Assembly (NCBI GenBank): GCA_027575765.1
Contig: JANBPT010000218.1
Location: forward strand, 1-54,833
DNA from: Tieghemiomyces parasiticus
Taxonomy: Eukaryota; Kickxellomycota; Dimargaritomycetes; Dimargaritales; Dimargaritaceae
Reading direction: 5' to 3'
DNA: 54,833 nt
Shown: one piece after another, positions 21,251 to 30,924 of the stretch
How the letters are laid out: every line of letters begins with the position of its first letter
Position numbering within the stretch: position 1 is the first letter of the stretch
Notes under the pieces: model-generated
The model's database searches: none
The model's input: only the letters and a program-made list of their open reading frames with translations
What the model was told of the DNA's origin: nothing
Translations under genes and position numbers: made by a program

Positions 21251-23661
21251 ATGGCCAGTCTCGTCAAGAATATCACGTCCATCGGGTAAGGCAACGAGCA
21301 AAAAGGCTGACGCAGAATCATCGACCGACCGACTTCCACTTGCATTGCATGCCAACAGGGCGCTGATGGGTCTTCCTCCCTCCGCCTATTTGCGCAAGTC
21401 GAATGGTTACTCATCCGGCTGGCCTCTACATTCCCGCTTAACCACGCCCGCCACCACAGACTAAGCTCGGTGCTCAATCGGGATACGCGCAACCATGGCA
21501 ATCGCAAACTCACCGACGGCGACGACGAAACGTGCTGGGCTTCCGACAAGGCAAGTTTAACAAGGGCGAGGGCAGGGTTCCAGGCGGAATGGTAAAATCC
21601 TGGGTTATTAGGCGATTTATTGGCCAAGCACGCTGTTGCTGCCAGAGTAGCGGGGCGGCTAGCTATCCATTGTACGCCTACCTTCGCGTCAATCGACTAT
21701 CGGTGTTTCCGAGTGGCTTATTTGTCCCCCTTTGCCTAATTCCGAGCCCTCTCCACCATCATATATCGTTTCACTCTCCACCTTAACATGAACTGATGCC
21801 CGTTAAACCAGGGAGAGCCTCAGTTCATCAATCTCAAATTCGACACCCCGGTCGTGATTGAGAACATACAGCTGATGTTCCAGGGTGGCTTCGTTGGCAA
21901 GAACGCCCAGGCGTGGGCAGCGGAGGGCGACGAGCGTCCCCGACCCTGGTTTGACTTCTATCCTGAAGATACTAACGCACTACAGATATCCTCGATTTTT
22001 TTTGGTCAACAGCACTGTATTTTTTCTCGTTGAGTGGCTTTTTCTTCCGTTCTTTCTGCATTTGACTCGTTTAATCGGCCGTGCTTCCTTAGAACGTACC
22101 TAGTATGTGAGTACGATGGGCCGGGATATAGGTAGCAAACGGTTATTCGGTGGTTGGGGGCAATGGCGGGCTCAGGGATGCGACCGAGTTCCGTTTGTGG
22201 CCGCGTCGATGCCTTAGTATCGAGCGGATGGCTGGTCCGTCACCCGGCCCACGCGACCAGCCATCTCTTGTGCCAAACCAGCAGGATGCGGCACTGCGGC
22301 GGATTTGCTCTGACCCGCATTCTTCAACCGGGGCCCGTATTTCTGGCTAAGTAGGGTAAGTCGGTGAAAGGCACTTTCCCAGCGTCACTCCGGGAGTTCA
22401 GTATGCGTAGACAGGATATAGTGCTCTGCCGCCAATATCCAAGGTCATGGCTAAATTACTATTTGGTATGCAACGCCTGGTATCTGTAAATACTCGGACG
22501 CTAAGTGTATGGCAATTGGGGAGAAATAATACTATCTGGGGCCATAGGATTACGCAACGTATGTCAATACTGGCGAATTAGCGGTGTGAGTGCCCACTGT
22601 GATCACCGGATCCTCTGGGGCGCAGCGAACCCTGCACTACTCGCTTGACATATGTAGTCCACCTACTCCAGCCACGGAGGGTTCCTCAGACGTATCGCTT
22701 TTCCCCTATCAAAGCATAAGGAGGGCAAATATCATTGACATCTTCCCCATTATTTCTTGAATCGGCCCCCCTTCCTTCTCAGCACCCCAGCCGCCGGATG
22801 GTATTAGAGGTCAATCTCAGACATGATTCCCCGATCAACGCAGCTTGCGCCCTCGCTCCCCCTCACACTACCGTTCCTTGGTCCTGCGTCTATTTCTCTT
22901 TTACCCTTCGCAACGGTCCCAGGCCCTTCCTACCCCACAACGCAAGGCCCACTCCTCCGTTTCATAACCACTCGCTCGATCTCTATCCTGATCGACGTCG
23001 AGTGACTTACATTATTAGTGGGGGTACCCCTTTAGCCACTCGCTCGAATCAGCGGCCGCCACCACACCATCATTGGGGCGCTACACTGATCGAGGGACCC
23101 TTCCTTGGGATACCCTACAAGAATGCTTTGGCCTGGATCGGCGTATGACCGTCACCCCTTCCCTCACATCCACTGCACTCACGTACTGCTTTCGGCTAGA
23201 CCAAATCTCGATCTTAGCTATTTCGATGCGGCTAACCAGTTTGATGCTGGCCGCCGTTAATCGCAGGTTTCCTCGCTTCTTCGTTAATCCGGATGGTCCA
23301 GCCTATTACCCATGTTCCGTGACACCAAGCGAATCTAGAAATGTGACCCCTCCTCTTGCTCAGCTCCGTGTGTCTGTGTGTGTGTGTGTGTGCCCTTAAC
23401 TATATTTTCTTGGAACCTGCTTTACCTCCTTCACCCTCCCTTCCCAATATCCAACCACATCGATATCGTAAACACGTCTTTAAAGTACCAGACTCGACCG
23501 GCGAAGCTCCCGTGACGCTCATTAGCACAGATATGGAGGTCACCCCAGAGCGGTTCACAGGCACCACTGTGACTCGTCTTAGACTCGTATTCCCTACAAG
23601 TACTGACTTTTATGGGCGTATCGTCGTGTACCGCCTCGACATCGTCGGCCGCACGGCCTGA
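21251..23661 (+). CDS. NR2C2AP-like discoidin/F5-8C-fold protein, 4 exons with unusual introns
   Basis: Resembles nuclear receptor 2C2-associated protein, a small single-domain discoidin-like protein of about 140 residues whose role in fungi is unknown. Exons: 21251-21285, 21460-21550, 21812-21985, 23476-23661, giving 161 residues. Landmarks in family order: SSVLNRDTRNHGNRKLTDGD, then DDETCWASDKGEPQFINLKF, then IENIQLMFQGGFVGKNA, then WFDFYPEDTNALQ, then RLRLVFPTSTDFYGRIVVYRL. The start context is CACCATGG. Intron 1 is GT-AG. Intron 2 begins AAG|GCAAGT and ends CAG, a GC-AG intron. Intron 3 begins with ATATCC directly after ...NALQ and the only in-phase acceptor before VFKVP is AC at 23475, so it looks like an AT-AC intron of 1490 bases. 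Every join keeps the frame and the family alignment. The last acceptor is the weakest point. Confidence 0.85.
21551..21811 (+). other. GC-AG intron of the NR2C2AP-like gene
   Basis: The donor is AAG|GCAAGT, matching the consensus of the minor U2-type GC-AG class, and the acceptor is AAACCAG. It joins ...CWASDK to GEPQF in phase 0, exactly where the family continues. No GT donor nearby gives that join. Confidence 0.75.
21986..23475 (+). other. Candidate AT-AC (U12-type) intron, 1490 bases
   Basis: The 5' end ATATCCTC matches 7 of 8 positions of the U12 donor consensus ATATCCTT. There is no GT between the conserved ...NALQ codons and 22005. The 3' end is AC at 23474-23475, in phase 0. There is no AG from 23364 to the exon. 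A perfect CCTTAAC, like a U12 branch site, lies at 23394-23400, but it is about 75 bases from this acceptor, farther than usual for that class. Confidence 0.5.
23367..23392. repeat. TG dinucleotide microsatellite
   Basis: A (TG)n run interrupted once by TC, inside the long last intron of the NR2C2AP-like gene and just before the CCTTAAC motif. Confidence 0.9.
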
Positions 23662-24054
23662 CCGGGCCCCGGCTGGCGACCACTTTGCCCCCACCCGCTT
23701 CGCTGACCACTCCGCTGCGCGGCAACAACGCCAGGGCCGAGTGGCTTGTGTGGGTGTGCTATTGTCAATACAACTCCTTACCTCTCGCAAAAATATATAT
23801 CTAGTGCGTTAGGGCACGGACTAATATTGTGTCCAATGTCTGAATGGGAAACACGGCTTCATGACGCCCATTGAATACAGATCCAGTTCATTGAGGTAGG
23901 TCGGCTCGTTCATTCTATGTGATGTCCTCATTATCCGCTACTCTTTTACACCCTCGCGATCAAGTACACTAGATAGGCACCGGCCGTCATTTACCTGACT
24001 ATACATATGCAAAAAAAATTACCCGGGCTATTAGGTTGTAGCAGATGGCTAGTC
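23662..24054. other. Intergenic, NR2C2AP-like 3' flank up to the mariner end
   Basis: AT-rich toward the transposon, with an A run (AAAAAAAATT) at about 24011. No ORF of note. Confidence 0.5.
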
Positions 24055-25390
24055 AATATATAGGTGGCGCTATATATTTTGAGACATTCAAATTTATATA
24101 AAGTTGATTTAAAATATTTTCCACCACTCCGTACCACTCGACGAAACCTTTCTTCCCAGCTATCATAACAGGCTCCAAAATCATTTGGTTGGAGACTGGC
24201 TAGCTCCGATTGCCAGGCCTCCGTGACCACCCCTCCTCTGCGGTGACCTTCTTACTCCACAGCAGTTGTTCGATATTCCTAAACAGCCAGAAGTCGCTGG
24301 GGGCCAGATCAGGACTAAAGGGGCCAAAAGAAGCTTGAGTTAAGAGGTGGGAATATCGGCCTAGGTAGATACAGCACGAGACGGCGGTACATTACCATAG
24401 TAGAGCTATGGATGGTAACGATCCAGGTTTCCACGTGCCTCCACCCAGGCCTGGTCCATGGGCTCAAGTTCACACTCTATGTAGTGATCAGCGGAGACCT
24501 TGACACCCAGGGGGCTTGACACTTAGGTGCAACAGGTCACGCCTGGTGAAAAACAATGGTCAGCATCACCTTGGGTGTGGTACGGCCCCGGCGGGTCTCA
24601 GTTGGGATAGGGCCCTCTATAGGGCACCCCCTCCAGCAATTAGGGCCAGCAGGGGGGTCATAAAAGGTACACCCAGGTCTCACCACCTAGGACGATAGAG
24701 TCTAGCAGGTAGCCACTGGCTCCCGCCAAACTCCTCCAGGAACTTGATGGGCAAAGCGTACCCACTGGTAGTGCTGGCCATTGGTGCGATCATGGGGGAC
24801 CCAGCGGTTGAGGTAGCTACACAGCCCCAGGTCCCTGAGCATGGTACTAAGGGAAGTGAGGCAGACGTGACCTAGTTGGTCAGCAGTCAGTGGTGGGTCG
24901 TCCTCCAACAGTTCCAGTAGTACAGCCCTGTAATGTTTACCAATGTCATCTGATGGGCGGCCTGTCCAGGGCTTATCCTCAAAGGCAATTGTGGCCTGTG
25001 TGAAAGCGAGCTAGCCACCTGTAGACGGTGGCACGGCTAGGGGCAGCCAGGCCCTGTAGGTCAAACAATCCAGATATAAGATAATCTACCTTTTGGCCCC
25101 TGGAATAAGAATTAAAAAGGAGGACCTGCACGCCACGCCTGGTATAGTTGGATGGGGTGAGGGGGATCGAACTTCGAAAGTTGGCAGGATGGAGAGGTAA
25201 AGACGCAAGCTGTGAAGTAAGAAATGGTCCAATTCTAAAATGGTTTACACCATTCAATTCCTCGCCTAAACCGCCTCCAAGTTTCATACATGGGGTCATT
25301 GTCTAAGACCTTAAGCGATGATGTCTCCAAACATTATGCGCCTACTATACACTATGTTCATACATATCGATTTAGCGCCGCAATTGGGTC
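24055..25390 (-). mobile_element. Nearly full-length, inactive mariner-family transposon
   Basis: About 1.33 kb, the usual mariner size, and opposite in orientation to the copy at 1-562. Reading the minus strand in several frames gives an N-terminal helix-turn-helix ending SRATVYRWLARFHTG, then EDKPWTGRPS, then WVPHDRTNGQHYQ, then a GGET motif where GDE is expected, then GNVPPSRA where DNAPPHRA is expected, then SPDLAPSDFWLF with its Asp intact, and the C-terminal WQSELASLQPNDF. Several frameshifts and stops break it. Candidate terminal repeats share TAGCGCC(A/G)C at 25373-25381 (plus) and, inverted, at about 24062-24071. It cannot encode an active transposase as it stands. Ends are good to within about 15 bases. 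Confidence 0.88.
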
Positions 25391-25914
25391 ACTTTATACC
25401 AGTCCATACAGATAATACGACCGATATCCGATTGATATTCCGACCTAAGAGTTGCACTACTTATTCAACTGCCAAAATCCGCAATCCAAACTATTGATTA
25501 AGTCTTAAGCCATTTTACTACCCCCATCTGTTACAGAGATAAGAAATTTAATAGAAAGTACAGTGAACATTAGAATAAACGCTTAACACGCTAATTGTAT
25601 GATAGACGGGCACCCGCCGAGGTGTCTGTTGGGGAATGGTAAAAACAGAGCTGTCATGGGAGTATTTAAACGCATCCTAGCCGCCAATAAATTTAGGATG
25701 GGTAAAGGAAGCCTGCCCTCGAAATTTCCTGAATACACGGATAAGCAGAGAGCACCCCCTTCCACACCCCACAGCGGCGATGCGCGATAGCATCGGCTGT
25801 TTCAACTCAAATAGAAATTATCGTTTTCCAGATCGAACCGAATGGGAAGCCAGCTTGAGAGCGAGGGGTTTCCTATTGCTAGTAGCGGCGAACGCAACTC
25901 AGCTAGCCTCGGCA
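25391..25914. other. Intergenic between the mariner copy and the CRH-like gene
   Basis: AT-rich to about 25600, then mixed. It probably includes the 3' UTR of the minus-strand CRH-like gene. No ORF with a recognisable domain. Confidence 0.5.
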
Positions 25915-26940
25915 TTAGCAGTAGCTCTGGAACGACAGTTTCTTAACTTCTACGGTCGAAGGTCCTTTGGACCAGTCTGTCTTGCCGGCCCAATCGGAGC
26001 TGGTCGCCCCGCCGTTCCAGATGTTCATGATCCAGGCGCGAGCATTGGTCGGGTACTTCTTCTTGGAATCGTTCTTGAGCGTACGGATAACCTTACCATT
26101 CATAATCCACTGGACCTGCGTCGCGGTGAAGTCAATAGCATAATCCACGAAGGTCGTGGCAAAGTCTGTTTTTCCCATTCTGTGTTTGTTTCCTAGATCG
26201 TCACCATTTACGCGCTTGCCGCCTACGAAATACATGGTTTGAGTATCTTTGGTGTCCTTTCCGACCCATTCGAGATCAATCTCATCTTGTTCGGGAACTC
26301 CACGAATGAAGGCAGTGACAGCACCCGAGTTGGCGCCGACCTTCATGGTGATGGAGGCGCGACCGTACCAGATATCGTTGCGGCCGTACTCGAGACCGGC
26401 TCCGGCGCACTGGTCGTCCAGTCGCCACTGCATGGCACCGTTGTTGAAGGTCACATGGTTGGGGCAAGAGAACTTGAAGTCCTTGCTCAGCTCCTCCTTC
26501 GTCAGGGTGTAGGTCTTACTCCAGCAGGTCACGGCAGTGTTGCCGGCATTGGTGATCCCCGGGGCAGGGGCAGTATCAAGGGCCGGCGGTCCGGCTGGAG
26601 CAGCCACAGTGGTGGCCGGAGCAGGGGCGGGGGAGACGTTCGAGGTGACAGGCGCAGCCGAGGTTACGGGGACTGCCGGTGCGGTTGGGGCTGTCGGAGC
26701 AGCAGGCGCGCTGGCAACCACGGTCGGATTAGCAAGCACTTGATCGCCGCCAGCACGGGGCGGGTGTGATACTGCGTACAACGTAGACACCGGGGCGATA
26801 CTGTTGCTGGTTGTGGTGGTGACAACCACGACTGGCGAGGGGTCGGCCGGGTAAGGGCTGGCACGCACCCCACCAGGCGCTGCCAGATGAGTGAAAAGCA
26901 ACCCTACAATGGTAGTGACGCTAGCGGTAAGACGAACCAT
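25915..26940 (-). CDS. Secreted GH16 cell-wall transglycosylase, CRH-like
   Basis: Likely links chitin to beta-glucan in the cell wall, as Crh1/Crh2/Utr2 enzymes do. A single exon of 341 residues. Residues 1-27 are a signal peptide (hydrophobic VTTIVGLLFTHLAAP, then VRASP). About 28-130 are Pro, Ala, Thr and Val-rich, likely O-glycosylated. The GH16 domain follows to the end: CWSKTYTLTKEEL, EYGRNDIWYGRASITMKV, and the catalytic DEIDLEWVG near 218-226, with both Glu residues and the middle Asp present, then IMNIWNGG. The protein ends right after the domain in FQSYC. It has no Ser/Thr tail or GPI signal, unlike Crh1, so the linker is N-terminal and the enzyme may be soluble in the wall. No CBM18 is seen. 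The start is followed at once by the signal peptide, which supports it. Confidence 0.9.
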   Translation of the reverse strand: MVRLTASVTTIVGLLFTHLAAPGGVRASPYPADPSPVVVVTTTTSNSIAPVSTLYAVSHPPRAGGDQVLANPTVVASAPAAPTAPTAPAVPVTSAAPVTSNVSPAPAPATTVAAPAGPPALDTAPAPGITNAGNTAVTCWSKTYTLTKEELSKDFKFSCPNHVTFNNGAMQWRLDDQCAGAGLEYGRNDIWYGRASITMKVGANSGAVTAFIRGVPEQDEIDLEWVGKDTKDTQTMYFVGGKRVNGDDLGNKHRMGKTDFATTFVDYAIDFTATQVQWIMNGKVIRTLKNDSKKKYPTNARAWIMNIWNGGATSSDWAGKTDWSKGPSTVEVKKLSFQSYC

Positions 26941-29796
26941 GGCTTGGCAACCGGTGTAGGGTTCGGTGAGTGGATTTAGAAGGGATGCCTAGATATTAAA
27001 TGGGTGACCAGCACCCGAGAAGTTGGCTGAGGCCGGAAAAGGGCGAGTGGCGATTGAGACTCAAGTTAAGAAGGCGGAAGACGCGGGATAAACTCAGTCC
27101 TAAAAGGGAGCCTCTGCGTCGTGCTTGTAACCAACAGTACAGCGCGGTATAAGAAACTAGAGAGGCGTACAAGGTGGCAGCCAAAGGCAGGCGGATAGAG
27201 ATGGTGGCAGGATCGAGGTGGTGGAGGGTAGTAGATGGGTTGGTTTGATTCAAGACTGGGGGAAGTGCAGACGGCTTATATACGATCCGGCCCCACGACG
27301 GCCCTACCTCTCCCAACCACTGCAGGAATAGCGCGACGGGGCGTCGACAGAATAAAATCGACGAAGTCAATCCAGCGGTAATTATTGAATGCAGGCGTAT
27401 CCCCCCCCTTTACTTTTCACCGGCCGTTCTACCCCTCATTCTGCTGATGGAACGGGTACTGGACCCCATCCTACGTCCCAGACGAGGTCCATTATGCCCG
27501 CCTTATCTTTTCAAATTTAGAGATACCGAGTTTATGGTAATAAGAGGAGAAGGGGGGCGAAGGGCCCGAACAAAGGGCCCGTACTCGCCTCTTTCGATAC
27601 CACACCAGCCAGCTCGACACCAAACCGGAGTGCGAGCCAGCCAAAGCAGCGACCGATGGATGCCGTAGGGGCTACTAGGCACGCCGCCAAGGTCTACGAG
27701 CCATGCCTTACACATCGGGACGCCCCAGACGCTCTCGGTCGCCTCTTGCCCTTTTCCCTTACCTCTCTCTCTCTTTTCCCTAAAGCTTGCTGCCTCTCAA
27801 CTGCACGAGTGGGCTTTTTAGAGGAGGGCCTGAGTAATTTAAGCCTTGGTTGACTTGTCCTGCTGGCGAAAGCCTGGGGTAGCCCGATCAATCGGTGGCC
27901 ACTATCGATAGCGGTGGTCTCGTGTCGTACCAGCAGTCAGGGCGTCCACCCGGTGTCGTGATAACTCTATATTATTACCAGGTCGCCAGTCGACCATCAA
28001 TCGCCCCTTGAACCTACGCCCATTACCTGTAGAGCATGTTAGTAGCGGGATTAGTGGAAGGTAGTCAGCGGCAACTAATCGTTCGCTCTCGCTCTGCATT
28101 CTAACTCAGCTTTATACACTCTCATGATATCGCTTGGCCCAGTTCATAGGAGAGCAGAATTAGTAGTTCCGCCGTGTGCCTCTTAGGACCGCAACTCTTT
28201 GAAGATACCGTCCCACTGAGACCAATGGTGTATGATTTTCTATACTACCTTCATGTGGTAGATGCGAGCAGGGGCACGTAAGTAATCAATTTAACGTTGT
28301 GTTTATGTGTGAATGGATTATGTTCGATTAACACCGGCAGCAGCGCCTTTATATAAGGTGGGATGACTTAGCGTGGTCGGTAGAAAGGCCTTCCCCGTGA
28401 TAATTACATACGATCCTTGCTTGACACCGATTCCACGCCTTTATACACCTTTTTGTCATAACTTGATTCCGGGCAACGGTAGCCTATCCGTTCCGTATCC
28501 CAACCCATTCTGGAAGTCTCCACTATCCCGCTTTCACGCTTTCGTCTGTATGCGCTATCCACCTTCTTTACCTACGTTCTTTATGTATCTCTTTCCAGCG
28601 ACGTCCCAGCTTCCTGATTCTCAGGACGTTGCCTCCATTCACAGGCACCGCAGCCTTATATCCATTTGGGGCACTGCCCTATTCATTCTTGATCCGACTG
28701 CTACCTAGTCGTCCCTCCATGTCCCGCCGGTGCCCGGCCCGCCACAACCTATCCTCCTAGCTTTCCCAGCCTAGACTAAATAGCCACTACGAATGATGCC
28801 GGCCATTGTTATCCAAATATAGAAGTTCTCATGACCGTCATTTAATAAACGACAATCATCCAATCCACGATCTGCACCACCAGTTTGAGCTTAACGGCTT
28901 GCTTATTTTTATTTGCAAGTTTATTCCTACCACTTTAGGCAATTCCTTGTCTTCAACCCTCCTAGGGTTCATCTACAATGCCAGTGTCTGAGATCTCCAG
29001 CTTTGTCAACTACAATCATTTTAAACTACCTTTACATAATATAATTTACCTGGTATTAGCTGGCCGGATGGGTTGAGGTCGTAATAGTATCTATGGGCAC
29101 GCTAACTGAGCCACCGAGCCAGGAGCTAGATTAGGCATATTCAGGCGCATTTTGAAATTACAAATCTGTGTAGTCACACAAAGATATATATTATGGGATA
29201 GCATGGGTTACAATGTGCTATGGAACTGTTAAATGTCTATTTCTTTTTTTTAAAAAAAAAGATCCAGACTGGCTTCAGCTGCGGCCAATTATTCGATAGT
29301 TGGTTATGTATGGACAATATTGGGCATAAGGCACCGCCTCTCCGGTGTTCTAAAAAGCTTCCCCATCACAACCAATGGCACCGGTTATTGCGGGAAATAA
29401 CTGATGACACCCCCCCCCAATGCAAACTACGCCTTGCCCCATTTACTCCAACCGCGGGTAGATATCAGCTTGTGGGGCACGACACGATAGTTATGTAGTC
29501 ATCCTAATGGTGCATCACTCCGGCCGAGGGAACCCCACAGGCTACGTTAGACATATATTGGCCACCCCGTTGCAAGGCTTATTTCTGGGAAGGGGAGGGG
29601 GCCCTTCCGCGACCCCATTAAGCCTCTGCAGGCGGTAGAGATTGAGCCCGGTCGTTCTCAAAGTACCCGGTACTCTTTGAGCTGTCCGACTGACGATTAG
29701 GGGTGCGCAGACCTAGACGCCCTGGAATACACTGCAGTCTGCTGGATGCCTGGCCGCCAGCCTTACGATTCGCATCCCGATACCCTCGCCCGCTTC
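26941..29796. other. 2.9 kb intergenic region
   Basis: Next to the CRH-like start (26,941-27,370) is a purine-rich plus strand, the likely promoter of that minus-strand gene, with a TATATA run near 27278. Beyond it are only short motif-free ORFs, an inverted T/A run at about 29245-29261 (TTTTTTTTTAAAAAAAAA), and the 3' flank of the reductase gene. No transposase fragments seen. Confidence 0.4.
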
Positions 29797-30924
29797 TCAC
29801 GGTGCACCCTGCTCATCGCTTCCTCGAGCCAGTGAGAGCAGCTGCCTTTCCGGGTGGCCCGCCCGGTCAGTAATGAGCCTAGTGACGAGCTGGTTGTAAG
29901 GGCCGGGCAGGCCGTAGCGCGTGGCCAGTCGAGTCAAGTAGCCATTGATGTAGTCGATCTCGGTCTGTCTGCCGGCTCTGTAATCTTGGCGCATGGATGA
30001 TTCGTTGGCCGCTGTTAAACGGCATATGTGCAGTATGGCCGTGCGGAGCGCCTCCGGGGTCAAACTGCGGGTTAGTTCGTCGGTCGTGGGCGCGCAATGC
30101 GTGGCAGTGCCGCAACCCTGTGTTTCGACATGCTTGGTCAGGATAGCGCCGGTTTCGTGACAGAAGAAATCGAGTAGCGCCTGGTACCGCGAATGGGTGA
30201 CCAAGTCTCCGTTTGGACAGTCCAAGAGGGCGGTGAGCGGGTTGATGAAGCCATTGACGGCCAGCTTGACGAGGAGCCGGCGGCTGAGGGCCGGCCAGGA
30301 CTCGGTGTGTACGTTCAATCCGTCAACGCCCCGTAGGGTCTCAAGCGTGGCCTGGACCTCGGGAGAGGAAGGGGCTTGGGACCCCAAGCTGATCTCGCCG
30401 AGGCCCGCGTGGACGATGCGGAACGGCGCCTCACGGTAGCAGCCGTGGTTGGTGGTTCCCAGGACAAAATGGGGTATTTCGGTATTGAGGGATCCTCCCT
30501 GGCTCGGGTAGTGCCGACTGAGGATTCCCTCCTGCACCCCGATTCCGTTCTGCAGTAGCACGACGACACTGGACGGGCCGAGGCGCGGTATCAGCTGCGC
30601 ATAGGCATCCACGGTCTGGTGGGCCTTGGTGGTGATGATCAGGCGCCGGATGGGCCCGGGGTCTGTCATGTGGTCTAGTACCTCGTACTGGAATCCCCCC
30701 TGGGTGCCAGTACACACCGCGGCCGCCGTGTCTTTTAGTGGTGTTGGTTCGTGTAGGCCAGGCCTGGGGGGACGGATCGTCAGGCGCTCTCCGGCCTCCT
30801 CAATCCAGGAGCGCCGGGCAGCCTGATTGCGGAGCAGCAGGGTGACGGGTGAGCCGGGGTACGTCCGCTTGAGGTGGAAGGCGACCAGGGTGCCGATGGC
30901 ACCAACGCCGAGTACGTGGGTCAT
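29797..30924 (-). CDS. 2-dehydropantoate 2-reductase (ketopantoate reductase, PanE/ApbA family)
   Basis: Reduces ketopantoate to pantoate with NADPH in pantothenate and CoA synthesis. A single exon of 375 residues, longer than bacterial PanE (about 300) but usual for fungal members. Seen: N-terminal dinucleotide motif GVGAIGTLVAFHL right after MTHVL, then ITTKAHQTVDAYAQL, then VVVLLQNGIGVQEGIL, then GTTNHGCYR, then the catalytic region RRLLVKLAVNGFINPLTALL with Lys and Asn in the expected places, and the C-terminal domain TEIDYINGYLTRLATRYGLPGPYN. The Met is immediately before the Rossmann strand, so no organelle presequence is present. Paralogues of this family can act on other 2-oxo acids, so the substrate is inferred. 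Confidence 0.9.
   Translation of the reverse strand: MTHVLGVGAIGTLVAFHLKRTYPGSPVTLLLRNQAARRSWIEEAGERLTIRPPRPGLHEPTPLKDTAAAVCTGTQGGFQYEVLDHMTDPGPIRRLIITTKAHQTVDAYAQLIPRLGPSSVVVLLQNGIGVQEGILSRHYPSQGGSLNTEIPHFVLGTTNHGCYREAPFRIVHAGLGEISLGSQAPSSPEVQATLETLRGVDGLNVHTESWPALSRRLLVKLAVNGFINPLTALLDCPNGDLVTHSRYQALLDFFCHETGAILTKHVETQGCGTATHCAPTTDELTRSLTPEALRTAILHICRLTAANESSMRQDYRAGRQTEIDYINGYLTRLATRYGLPGPYNQLVTRLITDRAGHPERQLLSLARGSDEQGAP

Noticed and set aside
22735..23399. ORFs inside the long last intron of the NR2C2AP-like gene
   Set aside because: Pro/His/Thr-rich low-complexity frames overlapping a TG microsatellite. No domain, and they would interrupt a family-consistent join.
26239..26769. Gly-rich plus-strand ORF opposite the CRH-like gene
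   Set aside because: It is the antisense image of the GC-rich linker and GH16 codons.
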